Source of the DNA: Aquipuribacter sp. SD81
GTDB lineage: Bacteria > Actinomycetota > Actinomycetes > Actinomycetales > JBBAYJ01
Assembly: GCF_037153975.1 (NCBI RefSeq)
Contig: NZ_JBBAYJ010000009.1
Coordinates: 1-64,000, forward strand
DNA: 64,000 nucleotides
Direction of reading: 5' to 3'
A model generated the notes under the pieces. The model was given only the letters and a program-made list of their open reading frames with translations. It had not been told where the DNA came from and did no database searches. The position numbers and the translations under genes were made by a program. Positions 50,146 to 61,876 of the stretch are shown here, piece after piece (the stretch's first letter is position 1; the number at the start of each line of letters is the position of its first letter).

Positions 50146-51456
50146 GTGAGCAGCGAGCCCGGAGGAGTCCCCGCCGAGGCGGACGTCGTCGTCGTCGGGG
50201 CGGGCCCCGCGGGCTCGACCGTCGCGGCGTACCTCGCGCGCGCCGGCCTCGACGTCGTGCTGCTGGAGAAGACGTCCTTCCCGCGCGAGAAGGTGTGCGG
50301 CGACGGCCTCACCCCGCGCGGGGTGAAGGAGCTCGTCGCCCTCGGCGTCCCCCACCGCGAGGAGGACGGCTGGATCCGCAACAAGGGCCTGCGGATCATC
50401 GGCGGCGGCCAGCGCCTGGAGCTCGAGTGGCCAGAGCTCACCGGCGTGCCGTCGTACGGCCTCGTCCGGCCCCGGGCCGACCTCGACGAGGTGCTGGCGC
50501 GCACCGCCGAGCGCGACGGGGCCCGGCTGCTGGAGCGCACGAGCGCGACTGCGCCGGTCCTCGACGCCACCGGGACCATCACGGGCGTCGAGTGGGCGCG
50601 TCACGACGAGCGCGGGCGGCGCACGGGCGAGACCGGGACGCTGCGGGCCGGCCTCGTGGTCGCGGCGGACGGCAACTCCAGCCGGCTCAGCCTCGCCATG
50701 GGCATCGCCAAGCGCGAGGACCGTCCGCTCGGCGTCGCCGTCCGCACGTACTTCACGAGCCCCCGCACCGACGACGACTTCCTCGAGTCGTGGCTGGAGC
50801 TGTGGGACGGCCCGCCCGGGCAGAGCACCCTGCTGCCCGGCTACGGCTGGGTGTTCGGCGTCGGTGACGGCACGAGCAACGTCGGGCTCGGCATCCTCAG
50901 CAGCTCCAGCGCCTTCGGCAACGTCGACTACAAGGAGCTGCTGCACCGCTGGGTCGCCACCATGCCGGCGGACTGGGGCTTCACGCCGGAGAACCAGGTC
51001 GGCCCCGTCCGCGGCGCCGCCCTGCCGATGGGCTTCAACCGCACCCCGCACTACAGCCGGGGGCTGCTGCTCGTCGGCGACGCCGGCGGCATGGTCAACC
51101 CGTTCAACGGCGAGGGCATCGCCTACGCGATGGCCTCCAGCCGCATCGCGGCGGGCGTCGTCGCGGAGGCGATGGCGGCGCCGGGCCTGCAGCGCGAGCG
51201 CGCGCTGCGCGCCTACCCGAAGGCGGTCGAGGCGGAGATGGGCGACTACTACGCCCTCGGCCGGGTCTTCGTGAAGATCATCGGCAACCCGTGGGTCATG
51301 CGGACGGCGACGCGCTACGGCCTGCCGCGCCCCCTCCTCATGCAGTTCGTGCTCAAGCTCCTCGCCAACCTCTACGAGGACCGCGGCGGCGACGGCGTCG
51401 ACCGGGTCATCCAGACCATGGAGCGGCTGTCGCCGGTCGCCTCGAGGATCGCGTGA
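50146..51456 (+). CDS. Geranylgeranyl reductase family protein, MenJ-like
   Basis: 436 residues. FAD-dependent reductase of the geranylgeranyl reductase family; the mycobacterial relative MenJ reduces one isoprene unit of menaquinone. The N-terminal dinucleotide fold is VVVVGAGPAGSTVAAYLARAG, followed by the PxxKxCGDG pattern (FPREKVCGDGLTPRG) and the FAD segment LLLVGDAGGMVNPFNGEGI. The GTG at 50146 is preferred to 50131 because GGAGGTGG lies 5 bases upstream of it. It lies just before nuoA. Confidence 0.9.
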   Translation: MSSEPGGVPAEADVVVVGAGPAGSTVAAYLARAGLDVVLLEKTSFPREKVCGDGLTPRGVKELVALGVPHREEDGWIRNKGLRIIGGGQRLELEWPELTGVPSYGLVRPRADLDEVLARTAERDGARLLERTSATAPVLDATGTITGVEWARHDERGRRTGETGTLRAGLVVAADGNSSRLSLAMGIAKREDRPLGVAVRTYFTSPRTDDDFLESWLELWDGPPGQSTLLPGYGWVFGVGDGTSNVGLGILSSSSAFGNVDYKELLHRWVATMPADWGFTPENQVGPVRGAALPMGFNRTPHYSRGLLLVGDAGGMVNPFNGEGIAYAMASSRIAAGVVAEAMAAPGLQRERALRAYPKAVEAEMGDYYALGRVFVKIIGNPWVMRTATRYGLPRPLLMQFVLKLLANLYEDRGGDGVDRVIQTMERLSPVASRIA

Positions 51457-51512
51457 GGGGCGCACGGGAGCCGGGTCACGGTTGCATTTCGTCAGCCGTG
51501 GATGACCTAAAC

Positions 51513-51533
51513 GTGCAGGTAGACGGCCTGCAC
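51513..51533. promoter_or_regulatory. Inverted repeat in the nuo leader
   Basis: GTGCAGG and CCTGCAC, perfect 7-base arms with a 7-base spacer, lie about 100 bases before nuoA. TTGCAT (51482-51487) and TAGGAT (51563-51568) nearby are possible promoter elements. It may be an operator or an RNA hairpin after menJ. Confidence 0.4.
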
Positions 51534-51631
51534 CCGCGTCCCGGCGCGGCTGCGCCCGCCCCTAGGATGACGCCGACCCTGCGAGTGCAGACCCGCCCCG
51601 CCGCGGGCGGGCCCCGACGAGGAGCAGTCCT

Positions 51632-51991
51632 GTGAGCCCCTACCTCCCGCTGGTGATCATGCTGGCGATCGGAGCCGGCTTCGCCGCGTTCTCGGTCATC
51701 GCCACCTCGCTCACGGGGCCGGCGCGCTACAACCGCGCGAAGCTCGAGGCCTACGAGTGCGGGATCGAGCCCTCGCCGCAGGCCGTGGGCGGCGGCAAGG
51801 TGCCCGTGAAGTTCTACCTGATCGCGATGCTCTTCATCGTGTTCGACATCGAGACGGTGTTCCTCGTCCCGTGGGCCATCGCCTTCAACCAGCTCGGCCT
51901 GTTCGCCCTCGTCCAGGTGCTGCTCTTCGTCGGCGCGATCCTCATCGCGTACGCCTACGTGTGGCGCCGCGGCGGGCTCGAGTGGGACTGA
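51632..51991 (+). CDS. nuoA: NADH-quinone oxidoreductase subunit A
   Basis: 119 residues, three transmembrane segments. The conserved loop KLEAYECGIEPSPQAVG and the acidic FIVFDIETVFLVPWA are typical of NuoA, which holds the quinone-site end of the membrane arm. The GTG start follows GAGGAGCAGTCCT. First gene of the canonical complex I operon. Confidence 0.97.
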   Translation: MSPYLPLVIMLAIGAGFAAFSVIATSLTGPARYNRAKLEAYECGIEPSPQAVGGGKVPVKFYLIAMLFIVFDIETVFLVPWAIAFNQLGLFALVQVLLFVGAILIAYAYVWRRGGLEWD

Positions 51992-52078
51992 CGGCCGGCC
52001 GCACCACCCGCTGACCGCTCGACCACGGCACAGCACAGCACAGCACGGCACGAACCGACTCTCCGACAGGAGCGCACA

Positions 52079-52633
52079 ATGGGAATCGAGGAGAAGCTCC
52101 CCGCAGGGATCCTCCTGGGGCAGGTGGAGCAGCTCGTCGGCCTCGTCCGAAAGGCCTCCGTGTGGCCGGCGACGTTCGGCCTCGCCTGCTGCGCCATCGA
52201 GATGATGGCCGTGGGCGGGCCGAAGTACGACATCGCGCGCTTCGGCATGGAGCGCTTCAGCGCCTCGCCGCGCCAGGCCGACCTCATGATCGTCGCCGGC
52301 CGGGTCAGCCAGAAGATGGCCCCGGTCGTGCGCCAGGTCTACGACCAGATGCCCAACCCCAAGTGGGTCATCGCGATGGGTGTCTGCGCCTCCTCCGGCG
52401 GCATGTTCAACAACTACGCGATCGTCCAGGGCGTCGACCACATCGTGCCGGTCGACGTGTACCTGCCCGGCTGCCCGCCGCGCCCCGAGATGCTGCTCGA
52501 CGCGATCCTCAAGCTCCACGAGCAGATCAAGGGCGAGAAGATGGGCGCCCACCGCGTCAAGGCGGACGCCGAGGCCGAGGAGCGCGCGCTCGCCGCCACC
52601 CCGACCATCGAGATGAAGGGCCTGCTGCGGTGA
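52079..52633 (+). CDS. nuoB: NADH-quinone oxidoreductase subunit B
   Basis: 184 residues. NuoB carries the last iron-sulfur cluster N2. The ligands are visible: the tandem Cys in [20 protein letters not shown], and LPGCPPRPE. The ATG follows GACAGGAGCGCACA. The 87-base gap before it holds a short CAGCA/CGGCA repeat run (52024-52052) of no clear role. Stop overlaps nuoC by 4 bases. Confidence 0.98.
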   Translation: MGIEEKLPAGILLGQVEQLVGLVRKASVWPATFGLACCAIEMMAVGGPKYDIARFGMERFSASPRQADLMIVAGRVSQKMAPVVRQVYDQMPNPKWVIAMGVCASSGGMFNNYAIVQGVDHIVPVDVYLPGCPPRPEMLLDAILKLHEQIKGEKMGAHRVKADAEAEERALAATPTIEMKGLLR

Positions 52634-53679
52634 GCCCCCGCGAGGACGACGGCACGCCCGAGGACACGACCGGCACCCCCGGCGAGGGCGACGAGGCGGC
52701 GGCGCAGGGCCCCGACGGTGCGCCCGCGGGCGGCACCAACCCCTCCGGCGCCGACGACGTCACGACCGAGGAGGTCGAGGACGAGGCGCTCGACCCGGCG
52801 ACCAAGCTGTCGACCGACCCCGCGGTCGAGGAGGCCACCGAGGCGGCCGACGACCCGGGCCCCGACCCCGAGGGCGCCGGTCCGACCGGGCCGACGACGC
52901 GGCCCACCGGGGCGACCACCGGCGGCGGCACCGGCGGCACGAGCACGGCAGGCGACGCCGACCCGGCCGTCGTGGCGCGCGACCTCGCGACCGCGCCCGA
53001 GGTCGCCTCCTCGACGCCGGTCACCACGCGCCACGGCATGTTCGGCGTGTGGGGGCCCGGCGACACCTCCGGCTACTCCGGGCTCGTCACCACCTCGATG
53101 GTGGCGCTGCCGGCGCAGCGGCCCTACGGCGGCTGGTTCGACGAGCTCGCCGACCACCTGACCGACTCCCTGGCCGACGCGGGCCTCGGGTTCGACGGCC
53201 CGGGCGGCGCGGTCGAGAAGGTCGTCGTCGAGCACGGCGAGATCACGCTGCACGTGCGTCGTGAGCACCTCGTCGAGGTGTGCCGCCGCCTGCGCGACGA
53301 GCCCGACCTCCGCTTCGAGCTGAGCCTGGGCGTGTCGGGCGTGCACTACCCGGAGGACACGGGGCGCGAGCTGCACGCCGTCTACCACCTCAAGTCGATG
53401 ACGCACCGGCGCCGCGTGCGCCTGGAGGTGTCGGTGCCCGACGGCGACCCGCGGGTCCCGTCGACCGTCGCGGTGTACCCCACGCACGACTGGCACGAGC
53501 GCGAGACGTGGGACTTCTTCGGCATCGTGTTCGAGGGCCACCCCGCCCTCACCCGGATCCACATGCCCGACGACTGGCCGGGCCACCCGCAGCGCAAGGA
53601 CTACCCCCTCGGCGGCATCCCGGTGGAGTACAAGGGCGCCACCGTGCCGCCGCCGGACGAGCGGAGGCTCTACACGTGA
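52630..53679 (+). CDS. nuoC: NADH-quinone oxidoreductase subunit C with long acidic N-terminus
   Basis: 349 residues. The conserved NuoC domain (about 150-345) ends with the signature [20 protein letters not shown] and RKDYPLGG. The first about 115 residues are unlike canonical NuoC: rich in D, E, G, P and T, with no hydrophobic core, probably disordered. The GTG at 52630 overlaps the nuoB stop by 4 bases, so this extension is translated if that start is right; no shorter start near the domain has a ribosome binding site. Confidence 0.94.
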   Translation: MSPREDDGTPEDTTGTPGEGDEAAAQGPDGAPAGGTNPSGADDVTTEEVEDEALDPATKLSTDPAVEEATEAADDPGPDPEGAGPTGPTTRPTGATTGGGTGGTSTAGDADPAVVARDLATAPEVASSTPVTTRHGMFGVWGPGDTSGYSGLVTTSMVALPAQRPYGGWFDELADHLTDSLADAGLGFDGPGGAVEKVVVEHGEITLHVRREHLVEVCRRLRDEPDLRFELSLGVSGVHYPEDTGRELHAVYHLKSMTHRRRVRLEVSVPDGDPRVPSTVAVYPTHDWHERETWDFFGIVFEGHPALTRIHMPDDWPGHPQRKDYPLGGIPVEYKGATVPPPDERRLYT

Positions 53680-55058
53680 GCACCGAGACGAACACCGCAC
53701 GCGAGCAGCAGGGCCGGGCGGCCGGCGCGGACGACCCCTACGGCGCGACCGACCCCGACGTGCTCGAGGGCTCGGTCGTCACCGTGGGCGGCGGCGACTG
53801 GGACGACGTCGTCGACACCGCGCGCCTGGGCGAGGAGCGCATCGTCGTCAACATGGGTCCGCAGCACCCGTCCACCCACGGCGTGCTCCGGCTCATCCTC
53901 GAGGTCGAGGGCGAGACCGTCACCGAGGCCCGCGCCGGCATCGGCTACCTCCACACCGGCATCGAGAAGAACATGGAGGTGCGCTCCTGGACCCAGGGCG
54001 TCACCTTCTGCACGCGCATGGACTACCTGTCGCCGATCTTCAACGAGACGGCGTACTGCCTCGGCGTCGAGAAGCTGCTCGGCATCACCGAGCAGGTGCC
54101 CGAGCGGGCGAGCGTGCTGCGCGTCATGACGATGGAGCTCAACCGCATCGGCTCGCACGCCGTCGCGCTCGCGACCGGCGGCATGGAGCTCGGCTCCACG
54201 ACGATGATGACCGACGGGTTCCGCGAGCGGGACAAGGCGCTCGACATCCTCGAGGAGATCACCGGGCTGCGCATGAACCACGCGTTCGTGCGCCCCGGCG
54301 GCGTCGCGCAGGACATCCCGCCCGGCGCGCTCGACAGCATCCGGGAGTTCGTGCCGAGCATCCGCAAGGGCATCAAGGAGCTCGAGCTGCTGAGCGCGCA
54401 GAACCCCACGCTGCGCCCGCGCCTGGTCGGCACCGGCTACCTCAACCTCGCCGGCTGCATCGCGCTCGGCATCACCGGACCCGTCCTGCGCTCGACGGGC
54501 CTGCCCGCCGACCTGCGCAAGGACGAGCCGTACTGCGGCTACGAGAACTACGACTTCGACGTCGTCACCCGGACCGAGGCCGACAACTACTCGCGCCTGC
54601 GCATCCGCCTCGACGAGATGTACGAGTCGGTCAAGATCGTCGAGCAGTGCATGCACCGGCTGTCCGAGCTCGGCCCCGGCCCCGTCATGGTCGACGACCC
54701 GAAGATCAAGTGGCCGTCGCAGCTCGCGCTCGGCGGCGACGGGCTCGGCAACTCCCTCGACCACATCCGCACGATCATGGGCACCTCGATGGAGGCGCTC
54801 ATCCACCACTTCAAGCTCGTCACCGAGGGCTTCCGGGTGCCGGCCGGCCAGGTCTACACCGCGGTGGAGTCCCCGCGCGGGGAGCTCGGCGTGCACGTGG
54901 TCTCCGACGGCGGCACGAAGCCGTACCGGGCCCACTTCCGTGACCCGTCCTTCACCAACCTGCAGGGTGTCTCCGTGATGTGCGAGGGCGCCCAGGTCGC
55001 CGACGTCGTCGCGTCCGTGGCCGCCCTCGACCCCGTCATGGGAGGCGTCGACCGCTGA
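53676..55058 (+). CDS. nuoD: NADH-quinone oxidoreductase subunit D
   Basis: 460 residues. NuoD forms the quinone pocket with NuoB and NuoH. The key segments [14 protein letters not shown] (pocket His), [16 protein letters not shown] and the C-terminal [12 protein letters not shown] type end (here [16 protein letters not shown]) are intact, in contrast to the degenerate copy at the left edge. The GTG at 53676 overlaps nuoC by 4 bases. The stop shares one base with nuoE. Confidence 0.98.
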   Translation: MSTETNTAREQQGRAAGADDPYGATDPDVLEGSVVTVGGGDWDDVVDTARLGEERIVVNMGPQHPSTHGVLRLILEVEGETVTEARAGIGYLHTGIEKNMEVRSWTQGVTFCTRMDYLSPIFNETAYCLGVEKLLGITEQVPERASVLRVMTMELNRIGSHAVALATGGMELGSTTMMTDGFRERDKALDILEEITGLRMNHAFVRPGGVAQDIPPGALDSIREFVPSIRKGIKELELLSAQNPTLRPRLVGTGYLNLAGCIALGITGPVLRSTGLPADLRKDEPYCGYENYDFDVVTRTEADNYSRLRIRLDEMYESVKIVEQCMHRLSELGPGPVMVDDPKIKWPSQLALGGDGLGNSLDHIRTIMGTSMEALIHHFKLVTEGFRVPAGQVYTAVESPRGELGVHVVSDGGTKPYRAHFRDPSFTNLQGVSVMCEGAQVADVVASVAALDPVMGGVDR

Positions 55059-55756
55059 TGGCCTACGACACCGCCACGCTCGAGCAGCTGCGCACCGACG
55101 CCGCCGCCGTCGTCGCCCGCTACCCGCAGGAGCGCTCCGCCCTGCTGCCGCTGCTGCACCTCGTGCAGTCGGTCGACGGCTTCGTGAGCCCCGACGGCAT
55201 CGCGTTCTGCGCCGAGACGCTGGGGCTCTCCAACGCCGAGGTCAGCGCGGTCGCGACCTTCTACACGCAGTACAAGCGCCACCCCAACGGCCGGTACACC
55301 GTCGGGGTGTGCACGAACACCCTGTGCGCCGTCATGGGCGGGGACGAGATCTTCGCCGCGGTGAGCAACCACCTCGACGTCGGCCACGACGAGACGACGG
55401 ACGACGGCGTCGTCACGCTCGAGCGCGTCGAGTGCAACGCGGCGTGCGACTACGCGCCCGTCGTGATGGTCAACTGGGAGTTCTTCGACGAGCAGACGCC
55501 GCGGTCGGCGTGCGAGCTCGTCGACCGGCTCCGCCGCGGGGAGAAGGTCCGTCCCACCCGCGGGGCCGACGAGGTCGTGGAGTTCAAGCCGATGTCGCGC
55601 GTGCTCGCCGGGTTCCCCGACGGCCGCGCCGACGAGGGCCCCAGCGCGGGCCCGGCCACGCTGCGCGGGCTGCGGCTCGCGCGCGAGAAGGGCTGGCGCG
55701 CGCCGGAGCCGGACCGCTCCGCCGGCGCGACCGGCGACGAGGAGAAGGGGGCCTGA
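55058..55756 (+). CDS. nuoE: NADH-quinone oxidoreductase subunit E
   Basis: 232 residues. [2Fe-2S] thioredoxin-like subunit. Ligands: VCTNTLCAVMGG and VECNAACDYAP. The N-terminal helical bundle (YPQERSALLPLLHLVQ) is typical. The ATG shares a base with the nuoD stop (TGATG). The C-terminal about 50 residues are an extension seen in actinobacterial NuoE. Confidence 0.97.
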   Translation: MAYDTATLEQLRTDAAAVVARYPQERSALLPLLHLVQSVDGFVSPDGIAFCAETLGLSNAEVSAVATFYTQYKRHPNGRYTVGVCTNTLCAVMGGDEIFAAVSNHLDVGHDETTDDGVVTLERVECNAACDYAPVVMVNWEFFDEQTPRSACELVDRLRRGEKVRPTRGADEVVEFKPMSRVLAGFPDGRADEGPSAGPATLRGLRLAREKGWRAPEPDRSAGATGDEEKGA

Positions 55757-55757
55757 C

Positions 55758-57119
55758 GTGACCGATACCCTCACCCCGGTGCTGTCGGCGTTCTGGGACG
55801 CCGACCGCAGCTGGACGATGGAGACGTACCGCGCCAACCGAGGCTACGAGGCGCTGCGCTCCGCGCTCGCGCTCGCCCCGGGCGACCTCGTCGAGGCCGT
55901 CAAGAAGTCGGGCCTGCGCGGGCGCGGGGGAGCGGGCTTCCCCACCGGGATGAAGTGGGGCTTCCTGCCGCCGGACGACGGCAAGCCGCGCTACCTCGTG
56001 GTGAACGCCGACGAGTCCGAGCCGGGCACGTGCAAGGACACCCCGCTCATGCTCGCCAACCCGCACGTCCTCGTCGAGGGCGTCGTCATCTCCAGCTACG
56101 CGATCGGCGCGAACCGCGCGTTCATCTACCTGCGCGGCGAGGAGCTCCACGTGTACCGCCGCCTGCTGCAGGCGGTCGAGGAGGCCCGCGCCGAGGGCTT
56201 CGTCGGCACCGACGTGCTCGGCAGCGGCTTCGACCTCGACATCGTCGTGCACGCCGGTGCGGGCGCCTACATCTGCGGGGAGGAGACGGCGCTGCTGGAC
56301 TCCCTCGAGGGCCGGCGGGGCCAGCCCCGGCTCAAGCCCCCGTTCCCGGCCGTCGCCGGGCTGTACGCGCGCCCGACCGTCGTCAACAACGTCGAGTCGA
56401 TCGCGAGCGTCCCCTCGATCGTGCTGAACGGCGCCGACTGGTTCGCCGGGCTCGGCACCGAGAAGTCGACGGGCTACGGGCTCTTCAGCGTGTCCGGGCA
56501 CGTGCGTCACCCCGGCCAGTACGAGGCCCCGCTCGGCATCACGATGCGCGAGCTGCTCGACCTCGCCGGCGGCATGCGCCTGGACGAGAAGGGCGAGCCG
56601 CGGAAGCTGAAGTTCTGGACCCCGGGCGGGTCCTCCACGCCGCTGTTCACCGACGAGCACCTCGACGTGCCGCTCGACTTCGAGTCGACGATGTCGGCCG
56701 GGTCCATGCTCGGCACGCGCGCGCTGCAGATGTTCGACGACACGACGTCGGTCGTGCGGGCCGTGCTGCGCTGGACGGAGTTCTACGCCCACGAGTCGTG
56801 CGGCAAGTGCACGCCGTGCCGCGAGGGCACGTACTGGCTCGTGCAGGTGCTGCGGCGCATCGAGGCCGGCAAGGGCACCGAGGAGGACGTCCAGACCCTC
56901 CTCGACACGTGCGACAACATCCTCGGCCGGTCCTTCTGTGCGCTCGGCGACGGCGCCACGAGCCCCATCACGAGCGCCATCAAGTACTTCCGCGAGGAGT
57001 TCGTCGCCGGCACCCGTACGCCGGCGTGGGAGCTGTTCCCCTACGAGCGGACGAGCGTCTTCTCCGACGCCGACCGCGTGCCCACCGTCACCCACGCAGA
57101 ACCCGCAGGTATGGCATGA
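55758..57119 (+). CDS. nuoF: NADH-quinone oxidoreductase subunit F (NADH-binding)
   Basis: 453 residues. Binds NADH and [19 protein letters not shown] and [13 protein letters not shown] line the NADH/FMN site; [20 protein letters not shown] is the FMN segment; the N3 cluster is [15 protein letters not shown] with the fourth Cys in SFCALGDG. The GTG follows GGAGAAGGGGGCC. Stop overlaps nuoG by 4 bases. Confidence 0.98.
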   Translation: MTDTLTPVLSAFWDADRSWTMETYRANRGYEALRSALALAPGDLVEAVKKSGLRGRGGAGFPTGMKWGFLPPDDGKPRYLVVNADESEPGTCKDTPLMLANPHVLVEGVVISSYAIGANRAFIYLRGEELHVYRRLLQAVEEARAEGFVGTDVLGSGFDLDIVVHAGAGAYICGEETALLDSLEGRRGQPRLKPPFPAVAGLYARPTVVNNVESIASVPSIVLNGADWFAGLGTEKSTGYGLFSVSGHVRHPGQYEAPLGITMRELLDLAGGMRLDEKGEPRKLKFWTPGGSSTPLFTDEHLDVPLDFESTMSAGSMLGTRALQMFDDTTSVVRAVLRWTEFYAHESCGKCTPCREGTYWLVQVLRRIEAGKGTEEDVQTLLDTCDNILGRSFCALGDGATSPITSAIKYFREEFVAGTRTPAWELFPYERTSVFSDADRVPTVTHAEPAGMA

Positions 57120-59677
57120 GCCTCTCCACCGGTCACGACACGAGCGTCGCCCGCGCGGGCGCGGTCGCGCCCGACGCCCCCGCCGAGGACCTGGTGACCC
57201 TCACCATCGACGGCATCGAGGTGCAGGCGCCCAAGGGCGCGCTGCTCATCCGCGTCGCGGAGGAGCTGGGCATCGCGATCCCGCGCTTCTGCGACCACCC
57301 GCTGCTGGAGCCCGCGGGGGCGTGCCGGCAGTGCCTCGTCGAGGTCTCGATGCCCGACCGCGAGGGCAACGTCCGCAAGATGCCGAAGCCGCAGGCCAGC
57401 TGCACGATGACGGTCGCGCCCGGCATGGTCGTGGAGACCCAGAACACCTCCGAGGTCGCGGGCCGGGCGCAGCACGGCGTCATGGAGCTGCTGCTCGTCA
57501 ACCACCCGCTCGACTGCCCGATCTGCGACAAGGGCGGCGAGTGCCCGCTGCAGAACCAGGCGATGAGCAACGGCCGCGGCACGTCGCGCTTCGTCGACGT
57601 CAAGCGCACGTTCCCCAAGCCCATCAAGATCTCCACGCAGGTCCTGCTCGACCGCGAGCGCTGCATCCTGTGCCAGCGCTGCACGCGCTTCAGCAAGGAG
57701 ATCGCGGGCGACACCTTCATCGACCTGCAGAAGCGCGGCGCCAACCAGCAGATCGGCACCTTCGACACCCAGGTGCTCGGCTTCGCGGGCGAGCGCCTCA
57801 CCGAGGGCGCCGCCGAGCTCGACGAGGCCGGTGCGCCGTTCGCGTCGTACTTCTCCGGCAACACGATCCAGATCTGCCCCGTGGGCGCGCTCACCGGCGC
57901 GGCCTACCGCTTCCGCGCCCGCCCGTTCGACCTCGTGTCCAACCCGACGGTGTGCGAGCACTGCAGCTCCGGCTGCGCCGTGCGCGCCGACCACCGCCGC
58001 GGCGTCGTGCTGCGCCGGCTCGCGGGGGAGGACCCTGCGGTCAACGAGGAGTGGAACTGCGACAAGGGCCGCTGGGCGTTCACGTACGCCTCGCTGCCCG
58101 ACCGCCTCGAGGTGCCGCTCGTACGCGACGAGACCACCGGCGAGCTCGTCGAGACGTCGTGGCCCGACGCGCTCGACGTCGCCGCCCGCGGTCTCGCCGC
58201 CGCCCGCGACGGCTCGGGGGTCGGCACGCTCGTCGGCGGCCGCGCGACCGTCGAGGACGCGTACGCCTACGCGAAGTTCGCCCGGGTCGTGCTCGGCAGC
58301 AACGACGTCGACCTGCGCGCCCGCCCGCACTCCGCGGAGGAGGAGGCCTTCCTCGCCTCCCGCGTGGCCGGGACCGGCATCGGCGTCACGTACGCCGACC
58401 TCGAGCGCGCCCGCGCGGTGGTCCTCGTCGGGTTCGAGCCCGAGGAGGAGTCGCCGATCGTCTTCCTGCGCCTGCGCAAGGCCGTGCGCGCCGGCGGGCT
58501 CACCGTCACCTCGGTCGCGCCGTTCCGCAGCCGCGGGGTCGAGAAGCTGTCCGGCGTGCTCGTGCCGACCGCTCCCGGGGCCGAGGCGCAGGTGCTGCAG
58601 GCCGCGACCCGGGCCACCGACGCCGGCCCGGTCGCGACCGCGCTGCGCCTGGACGGCGCGATCCTGCTCGTCGGCGAGCGCCTGGCGACGGTCCCCGGGG
58701 CGCTGAGCGCCGCGGCGGCCGCCGCCGACGCGACCGGCGCCCGCCTCGCGTGGGTGCCGCGGCGCGCGGGCGAGCGCGGGGCCGTCGAGGCCGGTGCGCT
58801 GCCCACGACCCTGCCGGGCGGGCGGCCGCTGTCGCCCGACGCCCTCGTCGACCTCGCCGCCGCCTGGGGCGTGCCGCGGCTGCCCGCCGCGCCCGGGCGC
58901 GACACCACCGGCATCCTCGCGGCGGCCGCCGCGGGCGCGGGCCTGCTCGTCGGCGGCGTCGACGTCGACGACCTGCCCGACCCCGCCGCCGCACGCGCGG
59001 CGCTGACAGGGGCCTCGTTCGTCGTCAGCCTCGAGGTCCGGCGCAGCAGCGTCACCGAGCACGCCGACGTCGTGCTTCCCGTCGCTCCCGTCGCGGAGAA
59101 GGCCGGGTCGTTCCTGGACTGGGAGGGGCGGCTGCGGCCGTTCGAGGCCGTCCTGCCGACCGACGCGGTCGCCGACCACGGCGTCCTCGACGAGCTGGCC
59201 CGGGCCCTCGGCGTGGAGCTCGGCGCCGCCAAGGCGCTGCAGCTGCGCGACGAGCTCGCGGGCGTCGGCGCGTGGGACGGCGACCGGGCGAGCACCCCGA
59301 CCGTCGCCCCCGGCGAGGTCACCCCGCCCGTGCAGGGCCAGGCCGTCCTCGCCACGTGGCACCTGCTGCTGGACGCCGGCCGCCTGCAGGACGGCGAGGC
59401 GTACCTCGCCGGCACCGCCCACCGCGCGCACGCGCGGGTGTCGCCCACCACCGCCGACGTGCACGGCCTGCGGGCCGGGGCCTCGGTCACCGTCACGGGC
59501 GCGGCCGGCTCGCTCACCCTGCCCGTGGTCGTCGACCGCACCGTGGTCGACGGCGTCGTGTGGCTGCCGACGCGCTCGCGCGGCAGCGAGGTGCGGACGC
59601 GGCTGGGATTGGGGGCCGGTGACCTGGTAGGAATTGCCGCCGGACCGGACCAGCTCGGAACAGGAGTCCAGGCGTGA
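57116..59677 (+). CDS. nuoG: NADH-quinone oxidoreductase subunit G
   Basis: 853 residues. Iron-sulfur subunit with an inactive molybdopterin-type domain. Clusters: N1b ([16 protein letters not shown]), N5/N4 region ([33 protein letters not shown]), and the extra N7 cluster motif (CEHCSSGC and, about 27 residues on, NCDKGRW), which is absent from many bacteria. The rest (about 300-853) is the Ala-rich molybdopterin-like domain. The ATG overlaps nuoF by 4 bases and the stop overlaps nuoH by 4. Confidence 0.97.
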   Translation: MSLSTGHDTSVARAGAVAPDAPAEDLVTLTIDGIEVQAPKGALLIRVAEELGIAIPRFCDHPLLEPAGACRQCLVEVSMPDREGNVRKMPKPQASCTMTVAPGMVVETQNTSEVAGRAQHGVMELLLVNHPLDCPICDKGGECPLQNQAMSNGRGTSRFVDVKRTFPKPIKISTQVLLDRERCILCQRCTRFSKEIAGDTFIDLQKRGANQQIGTFDTQVLGFAGERLTEGAAELDEAGAPFASYFSGNTIQICPVGALTGAAYRFRARPFDLVSNPTVCEHCSSGCAVRADHRRGVVLRRLAGEDPAVNEEWNCDKGRWAFTYASLPDRLEVPLVRDETTGELVETSWPDALDVAARGLAAARDGSGVGTLVGGRATVEDAYAYAKFARVVLGSNDVDLRARPHSAEEEAFLASRVAGTGIGVTYADLERARAVVLVGFEPEEESPIVFLRLRKAVRAGGLTVTSVAPFRSRGVEKLSGVLVPTAPGAEAQVLQAATRATDAGPVATALRLDGAILLVGERLATVPGALSAAAAAADATGARLAWVPRRAGERGAVEAGALPTTLPGGRPLSPDALVDLAAAWGVPRLPAAPGRDTTGILAAAAAGAGLLVGGVDVDDLPDPAAARAALTGASFVVSLEVRRSSVTEHADVVLPVAPVAEKAGSFLDWEGRLRPFEAVLPTDAVADHGVLDELARALGVELGAAKALQLRDELAGVGAWDGDRASTPTVAPGEVTPPVQGQAVLATWHLLLDAGRLQDGEAYLAGTAHRAHARVSPTTADVHGLRAGASVTVTGAAGSLTLPVVVDRTVVDGVVWLPTRSRGSEVRTRLGLGAGDLVGIAAGPDQLGTGVQA

Positions 59678-61086
59678 GCCTCCCCGTCGCGCTCCCGGCC
59701 CTCGGCGGACTCGAGGGCCCCGCCGCCGACTTCAGCAACGACACGTGGTGGATCGCCCTCATCAAGGCGGTCCTCGTCTTCGCGTTCCTCGTCGTCAACG
59801 TCCTCGTCGCCATCTGGGCCGAGCGCCGGATCCTCGGCCGCATGCAGCAGCGGCCCGGGCCGAACCGGCACGGTCCCTTCGGCCTGCTGCAGTCCCTGGC
59901 CGACGGCGTCAAGCTCGCGCTCAAGGAGGACATCGTCCCCGCGGGCGCGGACAAGATCACCTACGTCCTCGCCCCGGCGATCTCCGCGGCGCCGGCGTTC
60001 CTCGCCTTCGCCGTCATCCCGCTCGGGCCCGAGGTGACCCTGTTCGGCGTCACGACGCCGCTGCAGGTGACCGACGTGCCCGTCTCGGTGCTGTTCGTGC
60101 TCGCGGCGGCGAGCGTCGGCGTCTACGGCCTCATCCTCGCCGGGTGGGCGTCGGGGTCGACGTACCCGCTGCTCGGCGGGCTGCGCTCGACGGCGCAGGT
60201 CATCAGCTACGAGCTGATCATGGGTCTCGCCCTCGTCGGGGTGTTCATCTACACGGGCTCGATGTCGACGTCGCGGATCGTCGAGCAGCAGGAGGGCCTG
60301 TGGCTGTTCCTGCCGCTGTTCCCCAGCTTCGTGTTCTTCCTCGTCGCGATCGTCGGCGAGACCAACCGCGCGCCGTTCGACCTGCCCGAGGGCGAGGGCG
60401 AGCTGGTCGGCGGCTTCCACACCGAGTACTCCTCGCTGAAGTTCGCCCTGTTCTTCCTCGCCGAGTACGTCGCGATGTTCACGGTCTCCGCGCTCGCCGT
60501 CACGCTGTTCCTCGGCGGCTGGCTCGCGCCGTGGCCGCTGGCCCCGCTCACGCTGGGCGGCATCGGGCCGATCCCGGCCTATGAGGTGCCCTTCATCGGC
60601 AACGGCTGGTTCGGCGCCGAGCTCGGCACGAGCTGGTTCAACACCGGCTTCTGGCCCGTGCTGTGGTTCACGATCAAGATGTGGGTCATCGTGTTCGGGT
60701 TCTTCTGGCTCCGCGGCGCCCTCCCGCGCCTGCGCTACGACCAGTTCATGAACCTCGGCTGGAAGGTCCTCATCGAGGCCGCCTTCGCCTGGGTCGTGCT
60801 GCTCGGCATCGTCCGCGGCCTGCAGGTGTACGGCTTCGCCAGCCAGCAGCAGGTGCTCGTCGGCGTGCTCGTGCTCGGCGTCCTCGTCGTCGGCATCACC
60901 TTCCTGCTCAGCGCACGCGCCGTGGAGGAGACGCGGGAGGAGCCAGCGGAGGTCGACCCCTTCGCGGACGGCTTCCCCGTGCCGCCGCTGCCCGGCCAGA
61001 CCGTCGCCCGCTCGCGCGGCTCGCTCGAGCGGACCGCGGTCGGCGCCCGCACCGACACCACCGACCCGGAGGAGCCCCGTGGCTGA
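59674..61086 (+). CDS. nuoH: NADH-quinone oxidoreductase subunit H
   Basis: 470 residues, about eight or nine transmembrane segments. The conserved loops [20 protein letters not shown] and [20 protein letters not shown] are complete, as needed for quinone access. A polar tail of about 60 residues follows the last helix. Overlaps nuoI by 8 bases. Confidence 0.98.
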   Translation: MSLPVALPALGGLEGPAADFSNDTWWIALIKAVLVFAFLVVNVLVAIWAERRILGRMQQRPGPNRHGPFGLLQSLADGVKLALKEDIVPAGADKITYVLAPAISAAPAFLAFAVIPLGPEVTLFGVTTPLQVTDVPVSVLFVLAAASVGVYGLILAGWASGSTYPLLGGLRSTAQVISYELIMGLALVGVFIYTGSMSTSRIVEQQEGLWLFLPLFPSFVFFLVAIVGETNRAPFDLPEGEGELVGGFHTEYSSLKFALFFLAEYVAMFTVSALAVTLFLGGWLAPWPLAPLTLGGIGPIPAYEVPFIGNGWFGAELGTSWFNTGFWPVLWFTIKMWVIVFGFFWLRGALPRLRYDQFMNLGWKVLIEAAFAWVVLLGIVRGLQVYGFASQQQVLVGVLVLGVLVVGITFLLSARAVEETREEPAEVDPFADGFPVPPLPGQTVARSRGSLERTAVGARTDTTDPEEPRG

Positions 61087-61876
61087 CCGGCCCGAGACGC
61101 CCAGCAGCAACCCCGACCCCGAGGCCCGTTCGGCCGCCGACCCCACGGCGGGGCGGACGGTCGAGCGGACCGGCGGGGTGGGTGGCGGCGACGTCCGCTC
61201 CATCGACGGCTCCACCGCGGGCACCGACGAGGACCGCTCCGGGCGGCCGAGGAGCTCCCGCCTCGGCAAGGCCTTCGCACCCGTCGCCGGCTTCGGCGTC
61301 ACCTTCTCGACCATGTTCCGCAAGGTGCTGAGCGAGGAGTACCCGGAGGGCCCGCGCAAGAAGGGTCCCGCCCCGACCGCGCCGCGCTACCACGGGCGGC
61401 ACCAGCTCAACCGCTGGGCGGACGGGCTGGAGAAGTGCATCGGCTGCGAGCTGTGCGCGTGGGCGTGCCCCGCCGACGCGATCTACGTCGAGGGCGCGCA
61501 GAACACCGAGGAGGAGCGGTTCAGCCCCGGTGAGCGCTACGGCCGCGTCTACCAGATCAACTACCTGCGCTGCATCTTCTGCGGGCTGTGCATCGAGGCG
61601 TGCCCGACGCGCGCGCTCACGATGACCAACGAGTACGAGCTCGCCGACCACACCCGCGAGGCGACGATCTTCACCAAGGACCAGCTGCTCGCGCCGCTGC
61701 GCGAGGGCATGCTCCCCGCGCCCCACCCGATGGTCGACGGGACGACGGAGAAGGACTACTACCGCAACGAGGTCACGGGCCCGACCGAGGCGCAGCGCCG
61801 CTGGGTCGACGAGCGCCGGGCCGCCGAGGCGCAGCCCGGCGGCACGGAGCACGACGAGCCCGGGGTCCGCGCGTGA
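61079..61876 (+). CDS. nuoI: NADH-quinone oxidoreductase subunit I with extended N-terminus
   Basis: 265 residues. Two [4Fe-4S] motifs: [15 protein letters not shown] and [15 protein letters not shown], near residues 120 and 164. The first about 65 residues are polar and disordered-looking (many D, P, R), longer than usual. The start GTG overlaps nuoH by 8 bases; GGAGGAGCCCC lies just before it. Confidence 0.97.
   Translation: MADRPETPSSNPDPEARSAADPTAGRTVERTGGVGGGDVRSIDGSTAGTDEDRSGRPRSSRLGKAFAPVAGFGVTFSTMFRKVLSEEYPEGPRKKGPAPTAPRYHGRHQLNRWADGLEKCIGCELCAWACPADAIYVEGAQNTEEERFSPGERYGRVYQINYLRCIFCGLCIEACPTRALTMTNEYELADHTREATIFTKDQLLAPLREGMLPAPHPMVDGTTEKDYYRNEVTGPTEAQRRWVDERRAAEAQPGGTEHDEPGVRA

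Noticed and set aside
52024-52052. Short CAGCA/CGGCA repeat run before nuoB
   Set aside because: Too short and simple to be an array or operator; no symmetry. Kept only as a note in nuoB.
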